From Flavobacteriales bacterium 34_180_T64 (GTDB lineage Bacteria > Bacteroidota > Bacteroidia > Flavobacteriales > Flavobacteriaceae), in the NCBI GenBank assembly GCA_002162765.1, contig MAAR01000002.1, forward strand, positions 1 through 64,000: DNA of 64,000 nucleotides, given 5' to 3'. Of the stretch, positions 36,010-46,001 are shown piece after piece (position 1 is the stretch's first letter; every line of letters begins with the position of its first letter). The position numbers were made by a program, and so were the translations under genes. The notes under the pieces are model-generated. The model saw nothing but the letters and a program-made list of their open reading frames with translations. It did not search any database and was not told where the DNA came from.

Positions 36010-38397
36010 TTAAGCTCCATAAGGAATCCAGATATTCTTTATCTGAGTTGCATGCTTCAAAAATTCTTCACCTTCGCCATGACTCTTATCTAACCAATTT
36101 CTATATTTTCCATAATTCACCCAAGTACGTTTCATATTATCGGCCGACAATAACTCGATTGCTTTAGAGCCATCAGTACTTCCAAAATACCAGATTCCAT
36201 CTACATCGTCATGTTTTGCTAATACTTCAGCTAATTCATCTTTATGACCAGTAATTATATTAACTGTACCAGCCGGAACATCTGATGTTTCCAAAATTTG
36301 ATAAAAGTCTGTTGCTGAAAATGGCAAGTTTTCCGAAGGTATCACTATCACATTATTACCCATCGCAATAGCAGGAATAACTGTTGAAATAAAACCTAAT
36401 AACGGCGATTCATCAGGACAAATAACACCCATTACACCAATAGCTTCTGGCATTGCCAAGGTAACATTTCTATGAATCGTATGATGTACCTTGCCATCAT
36501 ATTTATCGGCCATTGCAGCGTAATAATAAATACGTTCAATTGACAAATCAACTTCTTCCATTGCTTTTTTTGTGCTCTGGTTAGTCATTTGTACAATTCT
36601 ATTTGCAAATTCATCTCTTCTAATCGCAAGATTCTCTGCTAAATAAAATAAAACTTGAGCTCGAGCATGACCTGTTTTTCCTGACCAATTGGTATTAGAA
36701 TGTGCTGCTTCTACAGCATTTCTAATGTCTTTTCTATTTCCTTTTGAAACGTCTCCTACATAAGAACCAATAGCGCTTTTGATTACAGTACTATAGCCTC
36801 CATCGGGACGTGCTTGTTTCCCTCCAATATACATTTTGGTTGTTCTATCAATACCCAATGTAACTTCGGCATTCTTTACTGTATCTGTTTTTGAAATTGC
36901 CAATTTAACTGGAGTATCAGTAAAAGAATCGTTTATTCTTGGTTTGAGGTATTCCATTAATCCTTCAATCCCGCCTTCTCTACCAAATCCAGACTCTCTA
37001 TAACCGCCAAAACCAGCCGCCGCATCAAACACATTGGTACAATTAATCCAAGCGACACCAGCTTTAATTTGAGGCGCGATATCTAAGGCCAAATTAATAT
37101 TCTCAGTCCATATACTACATGCCAATCCATATCTTGTATTATTTGCTAGCTTCACAGCTTCTTTATGAGATCTAAAACTCATAGCCACTAAAACAGGCCC
37201 GAAAATTTCTTCTTGTGCTATCGTTGAGGAAGGCGAAACGTCGGTAAATAAAGTTGGTGGATAAAAATAACCCTCTTTAGGACAAGACCATGATGGCTGA
37301 CTCAAAGTACTACCTTCATCAACTCCTAACTTCACCATTTTTTTAATGGTATTTAGCTGTCCTTTATCTACTATTGCACCAATATCAATACTTTTATCTA
37401 AGGCATTACCAATTCTCATGGTTTCCATACGAACTTTAATCTTTTTGTATAGTTTATCTGCAACACTTTCTTGAACTAGCAATCTAGAGCCTGCGCAACA
37501 TACTTGCCCTTGATTAAACCAAATCGCGTCAACGATACCTTCAACTACGCTATCCAAATCGGCATCTTCGAACACAATAAAAGGAGACTTCCCTCCTAGT
37601 TCTAATGATAATTTTTTTCCTGTTCCAGCAGTAGCACGTCGAATTATCTTACCTACATCTGTTGATCCAGTGAATGCGATTTTACTAACATCCTTATGAT
37701 TTACTATCTCAGCTCCAGTTTTACCATGACCTGTAACAATATTAACAACACCATTTGGTAAGCCAATTTGCTTACATATTTCAGCAAAAAGTAATGCTGT
37801 TAACGAGGTGGATTCAGCTGGTTTTAAAACAACTGTATTGCCCATGGCTATTGCAGGAGCAATTTTCCAAGACAACATAAGTAAGGGAAAATTCCAAGGT
37901 ATAATTTGACCTATCACACCTAATTCTTTATACTCTTTTAATTCTGAATCTCTAAGTTGTGCCCAACCTGCATGATGATAAAAATGTCTTGCAACCAAAG
38001 GAATATCAATATCTCTTGTCTCTCTAATTGACTTACCATTATCCATCGATTCCAAAACTGCAAACAAACGAGAATGCTTTTGAATTTGTCTCGCAAGTGC
38101 ATATAAATAGCGTGCTCTCTTATGTGCTCCAATATTAACCCATTCAGGTAATGCTTTTTTCGCAGCACTAACGGCTATATTCACATCAGATACATTCGCT
38201 TCAGAAATCTTTGCTAAATGTGCTTTTGTTGAAGGATTAATACTATCAAAATAGTCTCCAGAGCTAGGAGCTGTCCATTTTCCATTTATGAATAATTTGA
38301 AAGATCTTTGATGAGACTCAAGAAATTCAATTGCTTCATCTGCGTTTTCTGGTGCGGGACCATATGCCATGGTCTCATATATTTCTTTAATTTTCAT
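36010..38397 (-). CDS. Double-domain aldehyde dehydrogenase next to deoC
   Basis: A 795-residue protein from the ATG at 38397. An upstream in-frame ATG at 38454 would overlap the preceding gene by 47 bp and is less likely. Residues about 20-490 form a complete NAD(P)-dependent ALDH: PWNFPLLM, GSTDVGK, ELGGKSP and the catalytic Cys in GQVCCAGSR. The remaining 300 residues repeat only the N-terminal, cofactor-binding part of ALDH (LGFISTVIPAIAMGN, YFGSTDGSK) and lack the catalytic Cys and Glu. Its place between deoC and deoD suggests oxidation of acetaldehyde made by DeoC, by inference. Confidence 0.87.
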   Translation of the reverse strand: MKIKEIYETMAYGPAPENADEAIEFLESHQRSFKLFINGKWTAPSSGDYFDSINPSTKAHLAKISEANVSDVNIAVSAAKKALPEWVNIGAHKRARYLYALARQIQKHSRLFAVLESMDNGKSIRETRDIDIPLVARHFYHHAGWAQLRDSELKEYKELGVIGQIIPWNFPLLMLSWKIAPAIAMGNTVVLKPAESTSLTALLFAEICKQIGLPNGVVNIVTGHGKTGAEIVNHKDVSKIAFTGSTDVGKIIRRATAGTGKKLSLELGGKSPFIVFEDADLDSVVEGIVDAIWFNQGQVCCAGSRLLVQESVADKLYKKIKVRMETMRIGNALDKSIDIGAIVDKGQLNTIKKMVKLGVDEGSTLSQPSWSCPKEGYFYPPTLFTDVSPSSTIAQEEIFGPVLVAMSFRSHKEAVKLANNTRYGLACSIWTENINLALDIAPQIKAGVAWINCTNVFDAAAGFGGYRESGFGREGGIEGLMEYLKPRINDSFTDTPVKLAISKTDTVKNAEVTLGIDRTTKMYIGGKQARPDGGYSTVIKSAIGSYVGDVSKGNRKDIRNAVEAAHSNTNWSGKTGHARAQVLFYLAENLAIRRDEFANRIVQMTNQSTKKAMEEVDLSIERIYYYAAMADKYDGKVHHTIHRNVTLAMPEAIGVMGVICPDESPLLGFISTVIPAIAMGNNVIVIPSENLPFSATDFYQILETSDVPAGTVNIITGHKDELAEVLAKHDDVDGIWYFGSTDGSKAIELLSADNMKRTWVNYGKYRNWLDKSHGEGEEFLKHATQIKNIWIPYGA

Positions 38398-38407
38398 ATT
38401 TTTTATT

Positions 38408-39400
38408 TTATGCCATTGGGTGTCTAAACGATGCTGAATATCTTCCTGTGACAAAATGTTCTAGTTGTCGTTCTATATCGCCTAATAAACTACTAGCTCC
38501 AAAACGGAATAAATCTGGATGAAGCCATTCATCCCCAAGTTCTTCCTTAATTAAAACCAACCAATTTATTGCTTGTTTTGCTTTACTAATTCCTCCTGCT
38601 GGTTTAAATCCAACTTTAAAACCAGTTAATTCATGATACGCTCTGATAGCTCTAATCATAACCAAACTAACAGGAATTGTTGCATTTACACTTTCTTTTC
38701 CTGTACTCGTCTTTATAAAATCTGATCCGGCCATCATACAGACCCAACTTGCCTTTGCCACTTTAGTATAGGTTGGAATTTCACCAGTTGCTAGAATAGT
38801 TTTCATATGTGCATCTCCACAAGCTTTTCTGCATGCGGCTACCTCATCATATAATGCTTTCCAATTCGATTGAAGCACTAAATTCCGACTCACAACAATG
38901 TCTATTTCCTTAGCACCTGCTGCGACAGAAAGTTCTATTTGTTTAATTTTTTCAGCCAATGGAATGTTCCCTGCAGGAAATCCAGTTGATACCGCAGCGA
39001 TAGGGATATTACTATTACCTAAACCATCTACAGCATCTAAAATTAAATTATGATATACACAAACGGCTGCAACTTTAATATTAGCATCATCCATTCCCAT
39101 AGATTTAAGCACATCAAGTCGAACTGGAGACATTGCTTTAGCACATAATCTATGGACATTACTTTTGGTATCATCTCCAGCTAAAGTGGTTAAGTCGATA
39201 CAGCTCAATGCTTTTAATAACCATGCGGCCTGCCATTGTTTCTTAACTGATCTACGTCCACTCAAAGTAGCAGCACGTCTTTCAACCGCACTGCGATTGA
39301 TATTTATATCTTTAAATAAGTTAGCATCAAATGGAATTCCATCATTACGTTTATGATGCGGTTTTGTGTTTTTATTTGACTTCATAAGTTTCACCTTCAT
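38408..39400 (-). CDS. deoC: Deoxyribose-phosphate aldolase, eukaryote-type
   Basis: A 330-residue long-form DERA with all catalytic residues: the Schiff-base Lys in SDFIKTSTGKE, the second Lys in KVGFKPAGGISK, and the C-terminal SFRHPMA close to the eukaryotic DERA tail. It cleaves 2-deoxyribose-5-phosphate to glyceraldehyde-3-phosphate and acetaldehyde. The first start is 39400. A second ATG at 39385 is possible. It is followed after 10 bp by the ALDH, so they are co-transcribed. Confidence 0.93.
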   Translation of the reverse strand: MKVKLMKSNKNTKPHHKRNDGIPFDANLFKDININRSAVERRAATLSGRRSVKKQWQAAWLLKALSCIDLTTLAGDDTKSNVHRLCAKAMSPVRLDVLKSMGMDDANIKVAAVCVYHNLILDAVDGLGNSNIPIAAVSTGFPAGNIPLAEKIKQIELSVAAGAKEIDIVVSRNLVLQSNWKALYDEVAACRKACGDAHMKTILATGEIPTYTKVAKASWVCMMAGSDFIKTSTGKESVNATIPVSLVMIRAIRAYHELTGFKVGFKPAGGISKAKQAINWLVLIKEELGDEWLHPDLFRFGASSLLGDIERQLEHFVTGRYSASFRHPMA

Positions 39401-39471
39401 TATTGTATTTAAAATACAACTTAATCTTTTTTATTTTTTCACAATATTAAAAATAACCAATTCAGTAGTAT

Positions 39472-40770
39472 TTACCTCATAGTTTTTAGTATTAATCTTT
39501 TTTCTTTTGGTTTTTCTTCGCTGATTTTATAAGCTAAATCCATGAGTTCTACTGCCTTTTCAAATGACGACTCATCATTCGAATAAAGTACCGCTAAAGC
39601 TTCTCCATTCTCAACAAAATCACCCATTTTCTTTAGCAATCTAATTCCTGCACCAAAATCTATGGCACTATCTTTTGTTTCTCTACCTGCGCCCAATTTT
39701 ACTGAAGTCAATCCTATATCTAGAGCGTTCAACTCACTTAAATAACCATTCTCGTTGCTTTTATAAGTCCTTTGATATTTTGCTCCTGGCAATAATTCTG
39801 GGTGTTCGATACAATTTACATCACCACCTTGTGCCTCAACAAATTCTTTGAATTTATCAAAAGCCTTACCTGATTTAATTAAGTCTTTTAATTTCAGGAC
39901 AGCCTTTTCATGATTTTCGGCAACTTCACCTAACACTAACATATGCCCTCCTAATTCTAAACAGAGATCTGTTAAATCTTCAGGTCCATGGCCTTTCAAT
40001 GTATCTATAGCTTCCTTTACTTCCAAGGCATTTCCAATTGTATATCCTAAAGGTTCACTCATAGAAGTAATTACGGCAATTACTTTTCTATTCATTTTGG
40101 CACCAATATTAATCATCACTTCCGCTAATTCTTCTGCATCTTCAAGTGTTTTCATAAAAGCGCCATGTCCAACTTTTAAATCGATAACAATAGCATCTGC
40201 ACCACAAGCCAATTTCTTACTCATAATACTTGAAGCAATTAAAGAAATATTATTTACTGTAGCTGTAACGTCCCGTAGTGCATATAACTTCTTGTCGGCA
40301 GGAACTAAATTTGCATTTTGTCCACAAACCGCAATATTATGTGATTTGACATTCTCTATGAATTGTGCTCTCGTCATATCGACTGAAAACCCACTAATAG
40401 ATTCCATTTTATCGAGAGTACCTCCAGTATGACCCAATCCTCTTCCAGACATTTTTGCAACAGGAACTCCAGCTGCTGCCACCAAAGGTGCCAATATTAA
40501 AGTTGTTTTATCACCAACGCCTCCTGTACTATGTTTATCTACTTTTATCCCTTCTATTTCTGACAAATCAATTAGCTCACCAGAACGCATCATTAAATCG
40601 GTTAGAATAGCTGTTTCTGTGCTGTTCATTCCTTTAAAATAAATCGCCATTAAAAATGCAGAAATTTGGTAATCGGGAATTTCACTAGAAATGAATCCGT
40701 CAATAATTGATGTAAGTTCGTCTTTACTCAATTCAAGACCATTTCTTTTTTTTACAATTAATTCTACCAT
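39472..40770 (-). CDS. deoA: Thymidine / pyrimidine-nucleoside phosphorylase
   Basis: A 432-residue phosphorylase of the NP-II family with the signature KMSGRGLGHTGGTLDKMES, the phosphate motif KHSTGGVGDK and the lyase-like lid region. It converts thymidine or deoxyuridine to base and deoxyribose-1-phosphate. It is the first gene of the four-gene minus-strand run. No phosphopentomutase (deoB), which would link to DeoC, lies in this window. No strict promoter box was found upstream. Confidence 0.95.
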   Translation of the reverse strand: MVELIVKKRNGLELSKDELTSIIDGFISSEIPDYQISAFLMAIYFKGMNSTETAILTDLMMRSGELIDLSEIEGIKVDKHSTGGVGDKTTLILAPLVAAAGVPVAKMSGRGLGHTGGTLDKMESISGFSVDMTRAQFIENVKSHNIAVCGQNANLVPADKKLYALRDVTATVNNISLIASSIMSKKLACGADAIVIDLKVGHGAFMKTLEDAEELAEVMINIGAKMNRKVIAVITSMSEPLGYTIGNALEVKEAIDTLKGHGPEDLTDLCLELGGHMLVLGEVAENHEKAVLKLKDLIKSGKAFDKFKEFVEAQGGDVNCIEHPELLPGAKYQRTYKSNENGYLSELNALDIGLTSVKLGAGRETKDSAIDFGAGIRLLKKMGDFVENGEALAVLYSNDESSFEKAVELMDLAYKISEEKPKEKRLILKTMR

Positions 40771-40883
40771 TGTATGTATTTGATGCCATTAAAAAGTAGT
40801 AGGTATACAAAGTTCGACAACTAAATTCGAAAATAAAATGAAGTAGATTATTTAAATATGTTAATCTAGTTTAACATATTTTA

Positions 40884-41471
40884 TTACATTTTGAGTTCGT
40901 TTTTTATTTTGCTTAAAAATTCCTTAGAGATGCCAAGATAAGAAGCTACCATATACTGAGGGATGCGCTTCTCAATTTCTGGATACTGCTTAGTAAATTG
41001 AATATATTGCTCTTTTGCTGAAAGACTGAAACTGGAAACTATTCTTTTTTGAGAGGCGACAAAAGCCTGTTCTAAAATCAATCTAAAAAAACGTTCTAGT
41101 TTTGGGATGTCCCTAAATAAAAGTTCTTGATCTTCGAATGACAATTGAATTAACTCTGTATTTTCAATACATTGTACATTATAATCCGAAGGTTTTTGAG
41201 ATACGAAACTTCCAATTTCCGAAGCCCACCAGTTTTCGATAGAAAACATTACAATATGTTCTTCGCCATTGTCATCTACATAAAATGTTCGTGTACACCC
41301 TGAAATCACAAATCCACTATGCTTACAAATATCGCCTTGCTGAACGACATACTGACCTTTCAAGTATTTTCTAATTTTTGCTTTTTCAAGTATTTGCTTT
41401 TCTTCAATCTCGTTAAGATCGACATACTTGTTTATGAAATTAATAAATAAAAGCGCTTTGTTATCAATCAT
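40884..41471 (-). CDS. Crp/Fnr-family regulator (cyclic-nucleotide-binding-like)
   Basis: A 195-residue protein with a cNMP-binding beta-roll (about 15-120, YLKGQYVVQQGD...SGFVISGCTRTFYVDD) and a short C-terminal helix-turn-helix (YMVASYLGISKEFLSKIK). No Cys cluster for an Fnr iron-sulfur site is present. Members of this Bacteroidota group are generally orphan regulators. It lies 113 bp upstream of deoA on the same strand, so it may or may not control the deo genes. Confidence 0.85.
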   Translation of the reverse strand: MIDNKALLFINFINKYVDLNEIEEKQILEKAKIRKYLKGQYVVQQGDICKHSGFVISGCTRTFYVDDNGEEHIVMFSIENWWASEIGSFVSQKPSDYNVQCIENTELIQLSFEDQELLFRDIPKLERFFRLILEQAFVASQKRIVSSFSLSAKEQYIQFTKQYPEIEKRIPQYMVASYLGISKEFLSKIKNELKM

Positions 41472-41602
41472 ACTTATGATGTATTCAAATAGAAATATTG
41501 GCTAGAGAGAAAGAAGATCTTAACCCTAGTATAAATGTATTAAAAAGAAAATAGATTCTTCATATTTAACTTTCATTTAGTTTTAATACTATAACATTTG
41601 AG

Positions 41603-41610
41603 TATATTTG
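41603..41610 (+). promoter_or_regulatory. Candidate -7 box of the histidine phosphatase
   Basis: TATATTTG, 21 bp before the ATG at 41632. Confidence 0.45.
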
Positions 41611-41631
41611 AAATCACAAAATTGTATTTAA

Positions 41632-42141
41632 ATGAAACATCTTCTTATCCTTTTAATATCTATAATTTCAGTAACATCTTCGTTTTCACAAGAAGAAAGT
41701 ACAACTAACGCAACTACCTATTATTTTATTAGACATGCCGAAAAGGACAGAAGCGATGCAACAAATAAAGACCCACGTTTAACGGATGAAGGAAAAGTTA
41801 GAGCTATGCATTGGAGTACTATTTTAGGTCAGGTTAACTTTGATGCCATTTATTCAACAGACTATAATAGAACCAAAGAAACTGCTATGCCTGTGGCTAC
41901 GAAGAATAAATTGATTTTAACAATTTACAATCCAAGAGAAATTGATGCTAAAGGTTTTATAAGTGATACAGAAGGAAAAACCGTACTAGTTGTTGGACAC
42001 AGCAATACCACTCCTATGTTTGTTAACGCTATTATTGGCACAAAAAAATATAAAAATATCGATGATAGTAATAATGGAAATATTTACATTGTTACTATAA
42101 TTGACGGTAAAATATCGGATCAAGTATTAACTATCAATTAA
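41632..42141 (+). CDS. Secreted histidine phosphatase superfamily protein
   Basis: A 169-residue protein with a signal peptide (LLILLISIISVTSSFSQ). The catalytic RHAEKD follows near 35, the second Arg in STDYNRTKETA, and the second His in VVGHSNTTP, as in phosphoglycerate-mutase-like phosphatases. It should hydrolyse a phosphoester in the periplasm. The substrate is unknown. Its 3' end overlaps the convergent DUF6503-like gene by 8 bp. Confidence 0.87.
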   Translation: MKHLLILLISIISVTSSFSQEESTTNATTYYFIRHAEKDRSDATNKDPRLTDEGKVRAMHWSTILGQVNFDAIYSTDYNRTKETAMPVATKNKLILTIYNPREIDAKGFISDTEGKTVLVVGHSNTTPMFVNAIIGTKKYKNIDDSNNGNIYIVTIIDGKISDQVLTIN

Positions 42142-42871
42142 CGGTAATTTTCTCTAATTCTATTTTTGACACTAGTTGCAATTGATTTTTTTCAAATAAA
42201 GCATCCATATCTAGTACAGAAACATTCTTTGCCTTAGGTTTATAATTATTATAATCTACAAACCTAATTCCATCTACGTAACGTTCGTTATAAGCTTCTC
42301 TTAGACGTAATCCCCAGCCATCATCTTCAATATATGAATATGCTATATACTCTGTTTTGTAGGTATCTTTATTAATCCAATACACAAATACATCTTCAAA
42401 ATCTTCTCCTCCTCCTTCTTTATCGAAAGTCACCTGAATTTTATGAAAGCGCTGTCCTTTAATTTTTGTTAATCCAATATATTTTTTATTGACTGCACCA
42501 TCATTCAAACCATAAGGTAATACCGAAAAATAATGCACGGAATTCACAGAACTCGAATATTTAACTGCCATTGAATCTGGTACCTTTATCAAATCATCAT
42601 TTATAAATCGTTCAAACCCTTTATTTGATAGTATATCGAAAACTGAATCTGAATCGGTGGTCGTTATTCTCGCAAATAAATAATCACCATTATTACGTTT
42701 CGCTACATAATGTCTATCTCTAAAATTGAAAGTAATACTGGAAGAATCAATTAATTCTCCACCAGAAATTTCAATAGCATTATCCACAACAGTCTGTACG
42801 TTTAACAAAGCTTCTGGTTGTTCTTTACAATTCAACACAACTAAAAGCACAATAATTAGAATTCGATTCAT
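42134..42871 (-). CDS. DUF6503-like lipoprotein
   Basis: A 245-residue protein with a short lipoprotein signal (ILIIVLLVVLNC, Cys at about 15). The rest is beta-rich (SSITFNFRDRHYVAK, VFVYWINKDTYKTEYIAYSY) and resembles the DUF6503 proteins of Flavobacteriia, which look like LolA/outer-membrane lipoprotein-sorting folds. The family assignment rests on pattern memory and is moderate. Function unknown. Its stop overlaps the convergent histidine phosphatase. Confidence 0.65.
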   Translation of the reverse strand: MNRILIIVLLVVLNCKEQPEALLNVQTVVDNAIEISGGELIDSSSITFNFRDRHYVAKRNNGDYLFARITTTDSDSVFDILSNKGFERFINDDLIKVPDSMAVKYSSSVNSVHYFSVLPYGLNDGAVNKKYIGLTKIKGQRFHKIQVTFDKEGGGEDFEDVFVYWINKDTYKTEYIAYSYIEDDGWGLRLREAYNERYVDGIRFVDYNNYKPKAKNVSVLDMDALFEKNQLQLVSKIELEKITVN

Positions 42872-42946
42872 TTTAAAAGTTTAGCAATCAGTCGTAAAAT
42901 TATAGAATACTTTTTGAGTGAGTTCTAAAAGTTATCTTAAATTATT

Positions 42947-42954
42947 TACCTTTG
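42947..42954 (+). promoter_or_regulatory. Candidate -7 box of smpB
   Basis: TACCTTTG ends 6 bp before the ATG at 42961, which predicts a leaderless mRNA. Its TTG is in frame and mimics a start codon. Confidence 0.55.
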
Positions 42955-42960
42955 GCGTCG

Positions 42961-43419
42961 ATGCAAAAAAAGGTTAACATACAAAACAAAAAAGCGCGCT
43001 TCCTCTATGAAATATTGGATAAGTATACGGCTGGTATTGTATTAACTGGAACTGAAATTAAATCTATTAGAAGTAGTAAGGCATCAATTGCCGAAAGCTT
43101 TTGTGAATTCAATGATCGCGGAGAATTATTCGTTATTAATATGACCGTTGAAGAATATGCCTACGGTAATTATTACAATCACCGACCTAAAGCCGAACGT
43201 AAATTATTACTCAACAAAAAGGAACTAAAAAAACTCCGAAAGGATGTACAGGCTAAGGGATTAGCAATTATTCCGCTTCGCTTATACATTAATGAAAACG
43301 GTTTCGCAAAACTTCAAATAGCTTTGGGAAAAGGTAAAAAACTATTTGACAAACGCGATACCATTAAAGATCGAGATAATAAAAGAGACTTGGATCGTGT
43401 TAAGAAAAATTTCAAATAA
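42961..43419 (+). CDS. smpB: SsrA-binding protein SmpB
   Basis: A 152-residue SmpB of usual length with NKKARFLYEILDKYTAGIVL, GTEIKSIRSSKASIAESF, the conserved basic RLYINENGFAKLQIALGKGKK and the C-terminal KRDTIKDRDNKRDLDR tail that enters the ribosomal decoding site. It delivers tmRNA to stalled ribosomes. The ATG at 42961 is chosen over an in-frame TTG at 42952 that belongs to a -7 box. Confidence 0.97.
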   Translation: MQKKVNIQNKKARFLYEILDKYTAGIVLTGTEIKSIRSSKASIAESFCEFNDRGELFVINMTVEEYAYGNYYNHRPKAERKLLLNKKELKKLRKDVQAKGLAIIPLRLYINENGFAKLQIALGKGKKLFDKRDTIKDRDNKRDLDRVKKNFK

Positions 43420-43531
43420 TTTTGTGAAAACTATAACAATTTTCCTACAATATTTGAGTTAAGTTTGAGACTCAGACAACCTTTTCAAATTAAATGGCGT
43501 CTATTATAATATAACCATCAATCAACTTTAA

Positions 43532-45997
43532 ATGAAATTAAAGCTTTTTTTAGTCGTATTCTTCTTATTTAATATTCAAACATTTTCTCAAATCACAGGT
43601 ACTGTTTCCGACAGTGAAAATAATGCACTTGCATTTGTGAATATTTACATTGAAAATACATTTACAGGAACCACTAGTAATGAAGAAGGAGTGTATGAGC
43701 TAAACATCTCAGTTCCTAAAACCTATACTGTTGTGTTTCAGTTTTTGGGTTATAAGACTGTAAAAAAGAAAATTACTATAGACCATTTTCCATATGTTTT
43801 AGATGTATCTTTATTAGAAGAAGAAATTTCACTTAATGAAGTAATTATAAATGCTGAAGAGAATCCTGCCAATAAAATTATCAGACAAGCAATTGCAAAT
43901 CGGAAGCAGCATTTAGAGAAAATACAATCTTATAAAGCAGATTTTTATTCGCGAGGATTGATACGAATTAAAGATGCACCAGAAAAAATATTAGGACAAG
44001 AAATTGGCGATTTAGGTGGTGGCTTAGATTCTACCCGAAGTGGTGTAATTTATTTATCCGAAACCATCTCAAAAATTGAATTTTTAAGACCTGATAATCT
44101 TAAAGAAAAAATCACAGCCTCGAAAGTAAGTGGTGATGACAATGGATTTAGTTTTAACAATGCTATTGATGTCGACTTTAATTTTTATAATAATTCCATT
44201 GAATTAGGGAATCAAATTATCTCTCCGATTGCAAAAAATGCATTTGGATACTACAACTATAAACTTAAAGGTGTATTCTATGATGATAGAGGAAATCTTA
44301 TCAACAAAATTGCAGTAATTCCTAAACGAAAGAATGACCCAATTTTTTCTGGTTTCATTTATATTGTTGAAGGCCAATGGTCAATTTACGCTCTCGAACT
44401 AGATATTACTGGTGTGCAAGCGAGAATTCCTGCAGTTGATTTTATTACGTTGAAACAAAATTTTGCTTATTCTGAACAGGATGCTATTTGGGCCGTTATA
44501 TCACAAAATATAGATTTCAAATATGGCATATTTGGTATAAAAGGAGATGGCCGTTTTACCGCTGTGTATAGCAATTATGTGTTCAATTCTGAAATGTCAA
44601 AAAAGAAATTTGGAAGAGAGATTGTCGCTTTTGCTGACGAGGCAAATAAAAAAGACTCTACCTATTGGGAAACAATTCGACCAGTGCCATTAACCGATGA
44701 AGAAATAACAGATTATATTAAAAAAGATAGCATTCAAATTGTTCGAAAATCTAAAACTTATTTAGATTCAATCGATGCAAAAAACAATAAATTTAAGTTA
44801 GGCAATTTACTATCAGGTTATGATTACAGTAATACCTATGAACACTGGAGTACTGGAATCTCTTCTCCAATTTCAGGAATAAATTTTAATACAGTTCAAG
44901 GCTGGAATGCTAATATTAGTGGACATTATCGTAAAAATTATAACGATTTTAAAAAGTTTCTATCTGTTGGTGGAAACATCAATTATGGGTTTAGTGATGA
45001 CCGTTTGAGAGGAACTCTTTATGCTACATATAAGTTTAATGATATTAGCCGACCGCGTTTAACCATTTCTGGAGGAACTAATGTAGAACAGTTTAATGCT
45101 GCCAATCCAATTTCAAAATCATTGAATACGAGTTTTTCATTATTTGTTGAAAAAAATTATTTAAAAATTTATGATAAAACCTATGCTCAGATATCCTATT
45201 CTGAAGAGATATTTAACGGATTTAGACTAAGCTCATCTATTGCATATGAGCGTAGAAAAGCACTCTTTAATTCAACAGATCAAGTCTGGTATCCTCAGGA
45301 CGACAGAGTATACACAAGTAATAATCCTTTGGATGAAACTGCCTATGGCATCGCTGCTTTTGGAACTCACAACATTATTAAGTTAAATTTAAATGGCCAT
45401 TTTAATTTTGGGCAGAAGTATTTAAGTTATCCCGATAGTAAATTCAATATCCCTAGCAGTAAATTCCCTTCTTTATCTTTAGGATATGAAAAAGGCTTTT
45501 CAGCTTCAAACTCGGATTATAATTTTGACCAAGTAAAAATAAGACTTAGACAGAGTTTTAATGTAGCAGACAAAGGGAAATTTCAGTACAATTTACGAGG
45601 AGGTAAATTTTTCAATGCAGAAGATATTTCATTTGTAGATTTTCAACATTTTAATGGCAATCAAACACATATCGGTGAAGGATCCTATTTAAATGTTTTT
45701 AACAATTTACCATACTATGTTGCAAGTACGAACGACTCCTATTTTGAAATGCATTCAGAGCACGATTTTAGCGGATTTATTCTTGGAAAGATTCCATTAA
45801 TAAATAACTTGAATTTCAATCTTATTGTCGGAGCACATGCTCTAGCAACACCTGAAAACAAACCATATCAAGAGTATACAATAGGTCTTGATAATATTGG
45901 TTGGGGGAAATTCAGATTTTTAAGAATCGATTATCTCAGATCTTATCAAAGTGGATTTCAAAGTGACGCAATACTATTTGGTTTGAAGTTTTTCTAA
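43532..45997 (+). CDS. DUF5686 / carboxypeptidase-regulatory-like outer-membrane protein
   Basis: An 821-residue outer-membrane protein. A signal peptide (FFLFNIQTFSQ) is followed by a CarboxypepD_reg-like domain (about 22-105, GTVSDSENNALAFVNIYIE, FQFLGYKTV), a long DUF5686 region with YKADFYSRG and GIFGIKGDGRFTAVYSN, and a C-terminal beta-barrel that ends in an aromatic Phe (DAILFGLKFF). The family is widespread in Bacteroidota but has no established biochemical role. A TonB-independent barrel for envelope biogenesis is a guess. Confidence 0.85.
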   Translation: MKLKLFLVVFFLFNIQTFSQITGTVSDSENNALAFVNIYIENTFTGTTSNEEGVYELNISVPKTYTVVFQFLGYKTVKKKITIDHFPYVLDVSLLEEEISLNEVIINAEENPANKIIRQAIANRKQHLEKIQSYKADFYSRGLIRIKDAPEKILGQEIGDLGGGLDSTRSGVIYLSETISKIEFLRPDNLKEKITASKVSGDDNGFSFNNAIDVDFNFYNNSIELGNQIISPIAKNAFGYYNYKLKGVFYDDRGNLINKIAVIPKRKNDPIFSGFIYIVEGQWSIYALELDITGVQARIPAVDFITLKQNFAYSEQDAIWAVISQNIDFKYGIFGIKGDGRFTAVYSNYVFNSEMSKKKFGREIVAFADEANKKDSTYWETIRPVPLTDEEITDYIKKDSIQIVRKSKTYLDSIDAKNNKFKLGNLLSGYDYSNTYEHWSTGISSPISGINFNTVQGWNANISGHYRKNYNDFKKFLSVGGNINYGFSDDRLRGTLYATYKFNDISRPRLTISGGTNVEQFNAANPISKSLNTSFSLFVEKNYLKIYDKTYAQISYSEEIFNGFRLSSSIAYERRKALFNSTDQVWYPQDDRVYTSNNPLDETAYGIAAFGTHNIIKLNLNGHFNFGQKYLSYPDSKFNIPSSKFPSLSLGYEKGFSASNSDYNFDQVKIRLRQSFNVADKGKFQYNLRGGKFFNAEDISFVDFQHFNGNQTHIGEGSYLNVFNNLPYYVASTNDSYFEMHSEHDFSGFILGKIPLINNLNFNLIVGAHALATPENKPYQEYTIGLDNIGWGKFRFLRIDYLRSYQSGFQSDAILFGLKFF

Positions 45998-46001
45998 AAC
46001 G

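Noticed and set aside
38398..38454. Upstream in-frame start of the aldehyde dehydrogenase
   Set aside because: It would overlap deoC by 47 bp and add 19 residues not typical of ALDHs. The ATG at 38397 is better placed.
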